Assembly (NCBI GenBank): GCA_025362705.1 | Contig: JANYFH010000060.1 | Location: 1 to 14,440 of the forward strand | Source: Betaproteobacteria bacterium | Lineage (GTDB): Bacteria > Pseudomonadota > Gammaproteobacteria > Burkholderiales > Usitatibacteraceae | Reading direction: 5' to 3' | Length of the DNA: 14,440 nucleotides | Shown: piece by piece, positions 13,253 through 14,440 of the stretch | Layout of the letters: each line of letters starts with the position of its first letter | Numbering within the stretch: the stretch's first letter is position 1 | Position numbers and translations under genes: made by a program | The notes under the pieces: model-generated | The model's database searches: none | What the model saw: only the letters and a program-made list of their open reading frames with translations | Told to the model about the DNA's origin: nothing

Positions 13253-14440
13253 TTACTTCGTTGCCCAGGAATCCTTCAACGTCACAGCGCGGTTGAATTT
13301 CGGAATGCCGGGCACGGAGTCAACACGATCCGCCACGAAATAACCATGCCGCTCGAACTGGAAGCGATCTTCGGGTTTTGCATCCTTCAATGACCGTTCA
13401 AGAAAAGCCGTGATGATTTTCTTCGCGTCCGGATTCAGGTCATCCAAATAGTTGGCGCTATAGCGGCCAGGGTAAGGCACATTGAAGAGGCGATCGTACA
13501 GACGCACTTCAGCCGCGTACGCGCCTTTGGCGCAGACCCAATGGATATTGCCTTTTACCTTGTAGGTATCGCTGCCGGGCGTGCCGGATTTGCTGTCGGC
13601 AAAATATTCGACAGTCACTTTGGTGATATTGCCAGCCGCGTCTTTTTCGAAGCCGGTGCACTGAATAACGAAACCATAGCGCAGACGAACCTTGTTGCCC
13701 GGTTGATCACCAATGGGCGGATAGAGTCGGAAAAAACCCTTCTCGGGTGTCTCCTGAAAATCTTCGCGCTCAATCCACAGCTCACCCGAAAAAGGTACTT
13801 CACGTTTTCCAAGTTCAGGTTTTTGCGGATGGTTCGGGGCGAAGCACGATTCGGTTTGCCCGCCAGGATAATTGGTGATCACGAGCTTCACCGGATCGAG
13901 TACGGCGATGCGGCGCGGCGCGACTTCATTGAGATGTTCGCGCATGCAATCTTCGAGCAGGCTGTAATCGATCCAACTATCAGCCTTTGAGACGCCGCTT
14001 CGTTCCATCATCAGGCGTATTCCTTCGGGCGTATAGCCACGACGGCGTGCACCGGCAAGCGTTGGCAGGCGAGGATCGTCCCAGCCATCGACATATTTTT
14101 CGGTGACAAGCTGGTTCAAATAGCGTTTGCTCATCACGATGAACGTGAGATTGAGCCTTGAGAACTCATATTGGCGCGGCAGAGGATCGGTCAGAAAACC
14201 CGCATCGCGAATATGTTCCAGCAGCCAATCGTAATACGGGCGCTGATCTTCGAATTCGAGCGTGCAAATCGAATGCGTAATCTGCTCCAGAGCGTCTTCA
14301 AGCGGATGTGCATAGCTGTAGAGCGGATAGATGCACCACTTGTCCCCTGTGCGGTGATGATGCTCGCGCTTGATGCGATAAATTGCCGGATCGCGCAAAT
14401 TGATATTCGGCGAGGCCATGTCGATTTTTGCGCGCAGTAT
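13253..14440 (-). CDS. glnS: Glutaminyl-tRNA synthetase, C-terminal part (5' end beyond the window)
   Basis: GlnRS charges tRNA-Gln with glutamine in the cytoplasm. The 395 visible residues run open through the right edge: the codons before the internal ATG at 14419 read LRAKID, joining 'MASPNINLRDPAIYRIK' as in E. coli GlnRS, so that ATG is not the start. Recognisable parts are 'HHRTGDKWCIYPLYSYAHPLEDALEQITHS', the class I KMSKS-type loop as VMSKR, 'GWDDPRLPTLAGARRRGYTPEGI' (quoted in pieces), and the anticodon-binding beta barrels, including 'PNHPQKPELGKREVPFSGELWI' and 'VKGNIHWVCAKGAYAAEVRLYDRLF' (in part). E. coli GlnRS has 554 residues, so about 200 N-terminal residues including the HIGH motif are missing. 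The TAA stop at 13253-13255 is natural. It is followed on the same strand by the Bug/TctC cluster after 112 bp. Confidence 0.97.
   Translation of the reverse strand: MLRAKIDMASPNINLRDPAIYRIKREHHHRTGDKWCIYPLYSYAHPLEDALEQITHSICTLEFEDQRPYYDWLLEHIRDAGFLTDPLPRQYEFSRLNLTFIVMSKRYLNQLVTEKYVDGWDDPRLPTLAGARRRGYTPEGIRLMMERSGVSKADSWIDYSLLEDCMREHLNEVAPRRIAVLDPVKLVITNYPGGQTESCFAPNHPQKPELGKREVPFSGELWIEREDFQETPEKGFFRLYPPIGDQPGNKVRLRYGFVIQCTGFEKDAAGNITKVTVEYFADSKSGTPGSDTYKVKGNIHWVCAKGAYAAEVRLYDRLFNVPYPGRYSANYLDDLNPDAKKIITAFLERSLKDAKPEDRFQFERHGYFVADRVDSVPGIPKFNRAVTLKDSWATK

Noticed and set aside
13541..13990. Plus-strand open frame of 149 codons
   Set aside because: Entirely antisense to glnS, which is conserved over its full length; no family resemblance and no ribosome binding site.
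1..14440. Mobile elements, CRISPR arrays, tRNA or rRNA genes
   Set aside because: No transposase, integrase, terminal repeats, spaced direct repeats or tRNA-like cloverleafs were seen; reading by eye could miss a diverged small RNA.

Overview
The window looks like chromosomal DNA of a betaproteobacterium, most likely of the Burkholderiales type. The grounds are a Bug/TctC-type solute-binding protein, a VF530-type small protein, a GlnRS of the proteobacterial type, moderately high GC content and compact gene packing. The taxonomic call is inference from gene content; there is no rRNA. No mobile elements, tRNAs or CRISPR arrays were seen. All internal genes appear intact; only the two edge genes (a TetR-type regulator on the left, glnS on the right) are cut by the window.

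Positions 1-8663 look like an uptake locus. The C-terminal part of a TetR-family regulator (+) converges on a TonB-dependent outer-membrane receptor (-). A 184-bp AT-rich divergent region separates the receptor from a rightward cassette. That cassette encodes a periplasmic Liv-type (HAAT) substrate-binding protein, a secreted polyhydroxybutyrate-depolymerase-like esterase, two ATPases (LivG-, LivF-like) and two permeases (LivH-, LivM-like). The genes are tightly spaced, with two ATGA overlaps. The depolymerase lies between the binding protein and the rest of the transporter. The simplest reading is that the receptor admits a polymer fragment or oligomer, the esterase cleaves it, and the ABC transporter imports the acid monomers. 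That substrate link is inference from gene order.

Positions 8664-9813 hold two small housekeeping-type genes, divergently arranged: a VF530/DUF2132 protein (-), and an S4-domain RsuA/RluF-like pseudouridine synthase homologue (+) whose catalytic aspartate position appears to be glutamate.

Positions 9814-13140 hold a leftward, probably cotranscribed catabolic cluster: an orphan tripartite-tricarboxylate-transporter binding protein (Bug/TctC family), an MmgE/PrpD-family dehydratase-like protein and a D-2-hydroxyacid dehydrogenase. Gaps are 10 and 2 bp. Upstream on the same strand lies the 3' part of glnS (13253 to the right edge).
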